Assembly (NCBI GenBank): GCA_010909165.1
Contig: MU008168.1
Location: 930,001-994,000 of the forward strand
DNA length: 64,000 bases
Reading direction: 5' to 3'
Source: Anthoceros angustus
Taxonomy: Eukaryota; Streptophyta; Anthocerotopsida; Anthocerotales; Anthocerotaceae
Under the pieces are notes generated by a model, which made no database searches, was not told the DNA's origin, and saw only the letters and a program-made list of their open reading frames with translations. Positions 1-8,522 of this stretch are shown in pieces. Numbering within the stretch: the stretch's first letter is position 1; the number at the start of each line of letters is the position of its first letter. A program made the translations under genes and the position numbers.

Positions 1-1016
1 GTATGTATTTTATTAGTTATCGTATTTGTACGATGGTTCTTCACGGATGGCACAAATGACTTGAGTTCGACCAGTGCTCAAAGGCACCTGCCTCACACGC
101 ACAATCTTCATACACCTTCTAAATCTCTTTGTAGCGAAACCGGAGGTCTGCGAAATCCACTGGGATTATGTCCCAAAAGGATGCACTCCTAGCTAGCCAC
201 TTCACTCCTTGAATGTTTGGAAACAACATGTATTCTTTAGTATGTGCGGCTGCTGTTGCTACCTTATGCTGGTGTCGATTCTCAATTTCATGTCGGCCAG
301 TGAGGTCTTGAACCCAAGGTGGCTCCACCTGTCGCTCACCCTGATCGACGTCGATGTGATAGCCTCAAACCTCTCTAACTCCACCTTGTCTATGCACTCC
401 TCCACACTCCAGCCTGTCTCCCTGTGGAATAGCTCAAGCTACTCGATGCTCTGGAAGTCCTGGAACTGCTTCATCAATATCGTGTTAGCAACTCACACCG
501 TTCCAAAGTCAGTTACTAATTATCATTCATAATTCACGCACACAGACACGCATAGCCACTCTCAGCTGACAATCACACCTAGTTACTTAGCCATGATCGA
601 TAAATTAGCAAAGCTGCTAAGTGGTACACGTGCTCAAATAGATTAATAAATTTGTCTGGATCTGTCGACAACTACTGCCCACAAGCTGCACCTTGCTCGC
701 ATAATTACGCGAAAAGCTAGTCATAAAGATGTTGGTATGCCACAAATCACTCTTTGTTTAGGGTTTTCATCTCGCTTTTATTCTGACACAAGCACCTGAC
801 TCAGTCCGTGCTCGTTTACCGCCCTACGACCAGAATGTTAGTCCCATTGCCTGCACGTTGACAAGTCTGCCATGTTTTCTGCCTATATCAATTTCATTGT
901 TTCAACCAAATCATCTGCATCGCGTTAGAGCTGCGCTAAGCATCCACACATCAGTCAAGCGCACTAACACTCGTGCAATCTCGTTGCTTTCAACTGAATA
1001 CATGGATGTTTTATTA
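1..1016. other. Intergenic, possibly an old minus-strand coding remnant
   Basis: No gene is recognised. Read on the minus strand, about 530 to 1 gives fragments rich in charged and aromatic residues, interrupted by stops and by a frame change near 260. This looks like a decayed coding sequence, but I cannot name a family. The plus-strand reading of the same stretch looks like a shadow. The Copia element inserted just downstream, at 1017-1021. Confidence 0.3.
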
Positions 1017-1021
1017 CTTAC

Positions 1022-1232
1022 TGTTGATTATTTAATTAATACTTATAGAGCATTGTATATACCTAGGGCACCGTTCATAACCTAGATGAATGCTAGTTGG
1101 TAGTTGTAACCGTTTTTCATGTAGCTAGGACATATTACTTGTTTCCCTCAACCTTTTTGTGATATCTTTATATATATCTTTGCCCTCGGTGTCATGGGTT
1201 GCTCAATCTGCTATGAACCTATAAACGGGACA
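1022..1232 (+). repeat. 5-prime LTR of Copia element 1
   Basis: Starts TGTTGATTATTTAATTAATA and ends ATAAACGGGACA. It is nearly identical to 6231-6440. Differences are a few bases, mainly around the CTAGGGCA-to-CCTAGATG stretch, which suggests a fairly recent insertion for such a broken element. A TATATATATC stretch near 1165-1180 may be the promoter core. Confidence 0.95.
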
Positions 1233-1246
1233 TGGTATCAGAGCCC
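1233..1246 (+). other. Primer-binding site of Copia element 1
   Basis: TGGTATCAGAGCCC lies directly after the 5-prime LTR. It is the standard plant Copia site complementary to the initiator methionine tRNA. Confidence 0.95.
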
Positions 1247-1361
1247 TGTGGCTTGATCGCCTGGTTCTGCTATGCATAGGCAGTTTGCTTCTTTGGTGTG
1301 TTTGTAAAATTGCTTGTTTTTCTAATGGCAATTTGTCTCAAACCCTAGCATACAAGGCAAG

Positions 1362-1849
1362 ATGCCTCGCAGGCAGATCTGCGAGCAATCTTGGCCAGAT
1401 CTTGATAAGGAAAAAGGAAGACGCTATTCTGAGCCTGACTTTGAGAAGCTATATTATAAGAATGTCTGCCAAATCAAGACGAGCCGGTTTCTTGGCGCAT
1501 TTCTTGACTCACAAGCATCTACAGCAAACAGCCGTGCATCAGCATCTGATCCTGGACAGCTATTCAACGTTCAACCAAACTCTCAACATCGGTAAATCCA
1601 CGCCCGGAAGTTTTCTATAACATCGCTATTCTTAACTCAATCATGAATATCAAGAGCACTGTTCTGGAATACACATCTCGAATAGATTCTGTTCTAATTA
1701 GGCAGGAGCAACTTGAAAGGCTGAGAATTTCAGACCTCATGACGATGGCAAAGCAAGAGAGCGACATTAGCGCCTCTCGAGCAAATTTCACCGCCCGCAC
1801 CAAACTAATTTGTTCTCGGCTCTGCGAGCATCATGTCGGGATCAACTAA
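1362..1849 (+). pseudogene. Copia 1 leader ORF starting MPRR, split by a frameshift
   Basis: A reading frame opens with ATG at 1362 (MPRRQICEQ), 115 bases after the primer-binding site, and stops at 1595. A second frame covers about 1597-1849 (ATG at 1643). It carries a charged helical stretch (TSRIDSVLIRQEQLERLRI) that should form a coiled coil. Together they look like one small protein of roughly 150 residues broken by a frameshift. It precedes gag and is not a standard Copia domain. The unrelated Copia element 2 has a leader ORF in the same place with the same MPRR start and a similar helix, so the frame is probably real. Function unknown. Confidence 0.5.
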
Positions 1850-2165
1850 TCGACTCGGATCGAACCGGTTGCAAGATAAGGACCGGTGACTGGTACCCTG
1901 CGCCTGAGCTTGGTGCTTGCATCCTTGAGGAGAAATTGTCGATGGAAGTGGTTGATGGCACTGCTCCCAAAAGGTGGTCGCCTATCCGGAACCATGACAC
2001 CCAACGGGTAAATCAAGTACCACAGACGGGGAAAAGATGAGCTTGAGTGGACATACAAAGACAAGAAGTACGTACCATCTTGGTGGCCTCTGTCTCGCAG
2101 GAAATGATTCCTCATATAAAGTTGACGCAGTCTTCAAACGAGGTCTGGTCACTGTTATCAGAAAC
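1850..2165 (+). pseudogene. Copia 1 gag remnant (UBN2-type)
   Basis: Short in-phase pieces in several frames resemble Copia gag, for example ASVSQEMIPHIKLTQSSNEV followed by WSLLSETF at about 2093-2170. This matches the usual run of small residues, a proline-histidine pair and a tryptophan-containing helix in UBN2 gag proteins. The upstream part is scrambled by frameshifts. The rest of gag and the CCHC knuckle are absent. Confidence 0.6.
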
Positions 2166-2310
2166 CTTCACATTTATAGGTCGACATTTGACCTTGATCA
2201 TCATTACCGTGGGGAAACTCAACATCGTGATCACTGGATTTTGTCTCGGACTTGCCGTCGAGTTTTACTGCACCGGCACAGACAATGTTATAAAGCAACC
2301 TTCAAATGCC

Positions 2311-3155
2311 TTTAAGTGGCATTGTAGACTTGGACACCCGAATATCAAAGCTATGAGGCGACTGTTGAAGGAGAAAATGGTAACAGGTTTTATTGAGAGT
2401 GAGTTACCTGATCTTGACTTATGTGTTGCCTGTGTCCATGGCAGCTTAAGTCACACTTTGGCGGAAATCCACGAAAGCTGCTAATCGCTGGATCCGTTCA
2501 TACCGATATTTGTGGACCAATGTCGATTACTTCATGGGGAGGAGCTCGGTATTTCGTTGTATTTGAAGATGATGATCCCACTTCATCCACCGAGCTCCTT
2601 CGTCACAAGAGTGAGGTGTTCTCCAGCTTTAAGCGTTATCTGGCATATGCAGAACGACAAACAGGCTTTAAGCTTAAGTGTATACGTTCGGACAATGGGA
2701 AGGAGTACCTTTCCAATGCTTTTCAAGAGTACTGTCAGGAGAAGGGGATTACCAGGCAGTTGACAATCCCGTATCATTCTGACATGAATGGGCGTGCTGA
2801 ACGCCGCCACAGGACTATTCAAGATGCTGCAAGGTCACTTCTTTATCAAGGGAGGCTGCCAATATGCTTCTGGGCAGAAGCTGTCCAGGTAACCACTTAC
2901 TTGCAGAATAGGTCAGCTGTTTCTTCCTTACAGGGTATCACACCTTTTGAAGCCTGGACAGGAAGCAAACCCGATTTGTCACATCTTAGAGTCTTTGGCA
3001 GCACTGCATATTCGCACATTCCTGATCAGCTACGTCATAAGTTTTCCTTTAAGTCTAAAAGACACATCTTCATAGGATACACTCCAGGTATTCATGGCTA
3101 CAAATTGTTCGAACCTGTCACAAGGAAGGTGATCCATGCAAGGGCATGCGTTTGA
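2311..3155 (+). pseudogene. Copia 1 GAG-pre-integrase and integrase core
   Basis: The pre-integrase motif FKWHCRLGHPNIKAM (about 2310-2355) gives the H-H part of the integrase zinc finger. After a frame change, 2421-3155 encodes the integrase core. The catalytic aspartates are seen in HTDICGPM and in RSDNGKEYLSNAF, with the glutamate in NGRAERRHRTIQ. The chain ends with the Copia-typical LRVFGSTAY segment. The catalytic triad is present, but the frame is broken on both sides. Confidence 0.85.
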
Positions 3156-3649
3156 TGAGCGTCTTGTCTCCGTTCCTTCACACTCCTTTAGTGACTTTCT
3201 CGTGAAGCTGTTGAACTTGAGCACTCTGTAGATGCAGGAGGAACCACAAGATATCGTTAGTTTTCCGATAGACCCTTCTCGATTCAAGACAAGATCCCCA
3301 CGGTGCCCTTCCGCCGCCAATCGGACCACAGCCCCGCCGACCCATGAGGTATGGAGATGATCAGCCTCCTTGCTCCCACATCGATCGGATGTTGATGATC
3401 CTGTCCTGTCCGTTACATGATGAGGCTCGAGGCTGGTGCATGGATGACCCGGAGTATGTTATTCCTGTCCTCGGAGAACCCCTAGCGCTCTGCAGTCGGA
3501 GACCACCGAGCAGTGGAGAGAGCCTTACGAGTGAAGATTTCAAGAAAAGTACTCGTCCCCATGGTTCCGCTCGATGAGGTGGTTGTCGACATGGTGAATC
3601 TTTCTATCAATCCGGCTATGAGCCTTCTACCTATCTTTGAGGCCATTAG

Positions 3650-5140
3650 CGGACAAGATATATGCCATACCTGAAAGCGGCTATATGGAGGACTCCCTTA
3701 TACAAAACAATACGTGGGGCTCCTCCGCCAGGAGGAAGATAGTTACCTCAAAATGGGTGTTTAAACTCAAATACAAAGCTGATGGAAGCATAGCGGTGCA
3801 AGGCTAGGTTAGTAGCCCGTGGTTTTCACAAGTCCTCGGTTTAGACTATCATGACACCTTCTCCCTCTGTAAAGGCTCCCCTAAGAGTTCTTGCTGCTAT
3901 GTGCTTTCTTTTCCAGACATCCACCAAATGGATGTTAAAACGGCATTCCTACATGGGAAATTAGAGGAAGAGATCTTCATGCAGCAGCCTGAGGGATATG
4001 AGCTTACCGGAAGTGAGGATTGGGTGTGTAAGCTCTTGAAGACCTTATATGGTCTCAAACAGAGTCCTCGTGCGTGGTACGAGTGCATAGATGAATTCTT
4101 GATAGGTCTAGGCTTCCTTAAAAGCGTTGCTGACACAAACGTGTATCTCCGCAAGAGAAAGGTGGTTTTGTTATTTTGGCACTCTATGTAGATGATTGTA
4201 TTTTGCTGGGAACACACATGGAAGGGATTACCCGTGTTAAAGGTCTGCTGTCGGGTCGTTTCGACATGGTGGACGTTGGAGAGCTTTCCTACTGCCTTGG
4301 AACTCAGCTCCAGAGAGACACTGCCAGCGGAACATTGTCAGTTCATCAAGAAAAGTACATCTATGATATGTTGTTCAAGTACAAACTATCAAGCCAAGAT
4401 GCCTCACTCCTCTTAAAAGCGTTGTTGTCTGCCCGTTAGCCTCCACAAACTGCCCAAGAGAAGCATGAGATGGAGGTGCCATACATGTGGGGTCACTCAT
4501 ATTTTGCTCAAATCACACTCGACCAGATGTTGCTCTGCCAGTTAGCTTGGTGTCCCAATATCTGAAGGAGCCAGGCAGAGCCCATTGGTCAGCAACCAAG
4601 AGAATTCTGAGGTATCTCAAAGGGACTAGTGGACATGGAATTCACTACACAAGACGAAGCGATGGAGAGGAAGACCTTACCCTCATAGGATACTGTGATG
4701 CTGACTGGGCACCGGACCAAGACACGAGAAGGTCAGTTTCGCCTATGCCTTCTTGCTTGCAGGTGGAGCAGTTACATGGTCGTCGAAGAAACAAACAACT
4801 GTTTCCTTATCTTCCACCGAAGCAGAATATTCTGCTCTGACTCAAGCTGCGAAGGAAGCAATCTGGCTGCGACGACTCCTAGCGGATATGGGTCAGGAGC
4901 AGAAGAGTCCCACAGTTATCTATTGTGACAACCAGTCTGCCCTTGCTCTAGCTCGGAATCCAGTTTACCATGCCCGAACTAAGCACATAGAAGTGCATCA
5001 CCACTTTGTGAGGCATGCGATTGAGACCAAGCGGTGAGGTTAGAGTATATTCCAATCGAAAGGTAATCGCGAGATATTTACCAAAGCATTACCTAGGTTG
5101 AAGCACCATCAATTCAAAGAGTCTTTAGGAGTCTTAATTC
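3650..5140 (+). pseudogene. Copia 1 reverse transcriptase and RNase H, frameshifted
   Basis: Reverse transcriptase motifs lie in three frames: HQMDVKTAFLHGKLEEEIF (about 3920-3975), YGLKQSPRAWYE (about 4048), and the catalytic LYVDDCILLG (about 4182). GELSYCLGTQL follows. RNase H is seen at 4487-5037 (RYLKGTSGHGIHYT, YCDADWAPD, SLSSTEAEYSALTQAAKEA, TKHIEVHHHFVRHAIE). At least four frameshifts or stops separate these blocks. The polyprotein ends near 5140. Confidence 0.85.
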
Positions 5141-5591
5141 CACTTCACGTCACAGACAAGTCCAGCCGTAAGTGAGGAAACTACTGTGAGGCTGATAAGT
5201 AGGTGTCAAGGTCAGAAACTTATGCTACTTTCTAAGTCCTACCTACTAGTGCCAGCCTATGATGATCCCTTGTCTTCAGAATTGGAAGGTGACAGGAATT
5301 TAGATTTGCCTCTCTGTTGCAGGCCAACAAAATTGGGATCAAAGTCTGGCCCTTCGTCACTGGTCTCTTCGTCTGTTTCATCAGTCCAGTTGACACCAGC
5401 CTCTTCAGCCATCCTCTCCCTGGATACTGTTGTCATAAGTGAATCATTTGGTCAGAACTTTACTGCAGCAGGTCACACCACGACAATAGTGGGAGTAGCA
5501 TAGACAAGCTGTGAATTTTGTCATCATCTGTAGAAGGAGATGAAGTTCCGTGGCCTCCCCATCTCCACCAATTTTGTCAAACATCATGATT

Positions 5592-6176
5592 TTAGTTGTT
5601 GGGATGTACACCTCCCGTTCGGTCGTCAACACAATCACCACCGTGACTACTCTTCTTCCCAGTACGGATGCCACAGAGCTTGTACTCCGAGCACAGAAGT
5701 CCTCTGGCGACAATCTGGTCAAGACCTTGATTAGCTTCTCTAGTTTTCCCATAGTTGAAGGAGCGAGGAGCAGAATTAGAGGTCGAAGCACCAGCTCTCC
5801 TTAGGTCAGAGACTTCCTTGGCCAGCTTCTCTTCCCTCGCCTTTGCTTCCCGTAGCAGTTTCTGCCAGTATTTGGCTCCACCTCTGTCAGCCACTCTCCA
5901 AGCAGGTTCCCCATCAGGATGGACCGGACACGGCGGCAGATCTGCAGCAGGACATGAGCAGATTCCGTGTCTCATGGCTCGAATCCCTAGTGTTTCTCTT
6001 GTTGCTGAGGCGGCTGCAGAGAGGCGCTGTAAAGGCAGTGGTCCGTTCTCAGAGGCGCTCTGGGATCCGCCGAGGTTGGCATCGTCGAGGGAAGTCAATG
6101 CTCTTGCCGCCATTACCAGTGGAGTAAGAGCTGCGTGGTGGTGTGTTCGACGCGAGAGAAGCATGCAGGCGTACAT
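5592..6176 (-). CDS. Antisense ORF in the 3-prime region of Copia element 1
   Basis: A 194-codon frame starts at an ATG (6174-6176) and lies antisense between RNase H and the right LTR. Residues about 75-110 contain a cysteine-rich patch (GICSCPAADLPPCPVHPDGE) followed by a helical lysine- and glutamate-rich segment (KYWQKLLREAKAREEKLAKE). Beyond its end, at 5444-5592, the antisense reading continues in another frame. I recognise no family. Antisense frames in the 3-prime part are known from some Ty3/gypsy elements, but I know of none standard in Copia. It could be a captured host fragment, an element accessory gene or chance. Confidence 0.35.
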   Translation of the reverse strand: MYACMLLSRRTHHHAALTPLVMAARALTSLDDANLGGSQSASENGPLPLQRLSAAASATRETLGIRAMRHGICSCPAADLPPCPVHPDGEPAWRVADRGGAKYWQKLLREAKAREEKLAKEVSDLRRAGASTSNSAPRSFNYGKTREANQGLDQIVARGLLCSEYKLCGIRTGKKSSHGGDCVDDRTGGVHPNN

Positions 6177-6222
6177 CTACCTTGCTTTGCAGGTGGTTAA
6201 TTGTTATATCCGTATATCCAAT

Positions 6223-6230
6223 GAGAGGGG
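6223..6230 (+). other. Polypurine tract of Copia element 1
   Basis: GAGAGGGG directly precedes the TG of the 3-prime LTR, the expected plus-strand priming site. Confidence 0.85.
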
Positions 6231-6440
6231 TGTTGATTATTTAATTAATACTTATAGAGCATTGTATATACCTAGGGCAAGTCATAACCCTAGATGAATG
6301 CTAGTTGGTAGTTGTAACCGTTTTTCATGTAGCTAGGACATATTACTTGTTTCCCTCAACCTTTTTGTGATATCTTTATATATATCTTTGCCCTCGGTGT
6401 CATGGGTTGCTCAATCTGCTATGAACCTATAAACGGGACA
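6231..6440 (+). repeat. 3-prime LTR of Copia element 1
   Basis: Starts TGTTGATTATTTAATTAATA and ends ATAAACGGGACA; followed by the duplicated target CTTAC at 6441-6445. Partner of 1022-1232. Confidence 0.95.
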
Positions 6441-6445
6441 CTTAC

Positions 6446-8522
6446 CATGACGATACACAAGAAAGATCATCTTGCAGGTACTAGACTTATCTTGGAAGCT
6501 GCTCTTATGCTTCTGCTTAGTGTAATTTGCTCTTGCTCTAGCTCGGCTCCATTCTCTAGCGTGTTGATAGCTACCCTCCACGTGAGCTCGGCGCTCTTGC
6601 TACCAACGCATCTTGCAGTAACTTTGCCCTAATAGTTACCACTTCTGCCATATATATGACAAACTACATAAAACATCTCTCTCACTATCGCTGGTAAACA
6701 ACACACATTTATTGTCAACTGCAAATACTTATTCCCGATATTGGCACACTCTATGCTTGACACTACTGAGTCCTGCTGCCTTTGGCGCTTGTTGGCTTGC
6801 CGCAGTTGCGATCTTCTCTGCGGCAACACTACTTCCGATACTTCCCTCTAGCTTGGTGTGCTCCTGCACTCCGTTGTGCTTTTGGGCCTAGATTGTTCAC
6901 TCCTATTATCCATTGCCATTGAACCTTCTAATTTGATGACACCTTTTCTTACCAACTTGGCTTCAATGTCCCAGAGCTCGACGCTTTCATCCTTTGTTAT
7001 GAACGTTTTCCTCAAGGACCCCCTCTTTTCTGTATCTAAAAAACATTTCCTGCCAATTTTGGAGTCAACGTGGTATAGCCTCGGGGACATCGTCCCCTCC
7101 TCTTTGTTTGTCCTTGCCTCGTCGCTTGTAGGGTCAGATTGACCTAGTCCCTCTGCTGCCTTCTCACCTCGCACCTCCTCCCCCTCTCCTTCTTGTTGAC
7201 CTTAGAAATCCTCCACTGTCCGTCCTGCACCTTCTTCTCCATCTACACCTTGGGCCATATCTTGCTCTGTGCCCACATCCTCCTTTATGTCCGCCGCCAG
7301 CCTAAGTCCTCCACCTGCTATGGCTCTTGCCATGGCCGCCTGCTCGATTGCCCTGGCTCCTGCCATGGCTCTTGCCATGGCCGCCTGCTCGATTGCCCTG
7401 GCTCCTGCCATGGCTCTTGCCATGGCCGCCTGCTCGATTGCCCTGGCTGCTTCCTCGTTTGCTCCAGCACGTGCTATGGCCACCTACCTGTCTGCTCTTG
7501 CTCTTGTCATGGCCGCTTGCCCCCCTACTCCAACTCCTGCTATGGTTGCCTGTGGTGGCATGGCAGATGCTATCGTCCCCACTTCCGTCCGAGTAAGTCC
7601 TAATGTTGTCAGTCTGAGTCCTTCCGCTCCCCTTCTCACCTGTTCAAGTCTGTCATCAACAGTTCATGTTGCGAGCAGCCTGATTTCTCCAACTTCTCCG
7701 CCTATCGGATGCCTATATGCTCCAACTCTTGGCATGGCTACCTGCCTCACGAGCTCTTCTTCTACTATGGCCGCGTGCCAGCCTACTCCACTTCCGACTC
7801 CCGCCATTGCCTGCTGCCCTGTCTGACTAGGTGTGTTGGCACCTTGCCTTGTGCTGGCAAGTGCCTTGATTTGGTGCCAAGATATGGCAATGAAGAAGAA
7901 GAATTTTATTTAAGTCCACTAAGGACGGATTTCCGTCATGGGACTTCGTACTTAACAACTTGTACCATGGTGTGCCTAAGCTACTTGCACCAAGGGCATC
8001 CACTCACTTTAGGCACCCCATCTAAGTACCGATCCAAGCTCAGGATGCTTAATCACGGCGTTCTTATAAATGTGTGTCCATTTGGCCTACAATGGGAGGG
8101 GGCCTTCTTTGTGCTTGGAGTTGCTGGCCGCGCTTGGGCACTCGCACCAATTGGGACAAAACAAAGTTTTTCTTGCAAGAAATATGGTCATATTTTATGA
8201 GCAACGTGGTCCTTGTCCCATCCGGTTCCGTGACCCTTTCGGTATTCTATAGGCTCGTGGCGTTCCCAATCTCTCTGGAATATTTCGACATGTCTACAAA
8301 AGGTGGACATAATATTGATATTTTTCGGTTTTTTTATATCTTGGATTAATATAGCCGAATCCCGATGGCGTCTGCGGTGGTCTTCATCAAACTTGCGTTG
8401 TCCACCTCGGTACCAATGAAAGATCGTGTGCACCTTGCTTCAGGGTGGTGTGGTCGTACTCAATACATGGGCATCCTGCCAGTCTGTTGTTAGACTCATT
8501 TCCCGACAGTGGTCCCTGAACG
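6446..8522. other. Degenerate intergenic DNA with minus-strand ORF pieces
   Basis: No intact gene is recognised. Minus-strand open stretches at 6848-7174 (contains DESVELWDIEAKLVRKGVI) and 7202-7483 (alanine- and arginine-rich, set by the tandem repeat) may be remnants of one transposon-related protein. About 7926-8097 is a dispersed repeat with a second copy near 49268-49406. The last 100 bases lead into the PPR copy at 8523. Confidence 0.4.
7319..7453. repeat. 45-bp tandem repeat, three copies
   Basis: Three near-perfect 45-bp units begin ATGGCTCTTGCCATGGCCGC. The unit length is a multiple of three, so every frame stays open; on the minus strand it encodes a 15-residue alanine-rich repeat containing IEQAAMARAMAGARA. 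Degenerate related units continue to about 7560 (CTTGTCATGGCC, CCTGCTATGGTT). Confidence 0.9.

Larger units (their letters stand above)
1022..6440 (+). mobile_element. Ty1/copia LTR retrotransposon 1, complete ends, degenerate interior
   Basis: Two direct LTRs of about 210 bp begin TG and end CA. They are flanked by the 5-bp target duplication CTTAC (1017-1021 and 6441-6445). A primer-binding site TGGTATCAGAGC follows the left LTR and a purine tract GAGAGGGG precedes the right one. The order integrase, reverse transcriptase, RNase H identifies Copia. The interior is broken by many frameshifts and stops. Part of gag, the zinc knuckle and the protease are missing: a gag-like segment ending near 2165 is followed within about 150 bases by the GAG-pre-integrase histidine-rich motif. 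About 1.1 kb of extra sequence lies between RNase H and the right LTR. It is non-autonomous as it stands. Confidence 0.95.

Noticed and set aside
7269-7826. 185-codon plus-strand frame rich in alanine, serine and proline
   Set aside because: It owes its length to the 45-bp repeat, which leaves all frames open, and its composition has no protein-like pattern. The minus-strand reading is slightly better, but also unproven.
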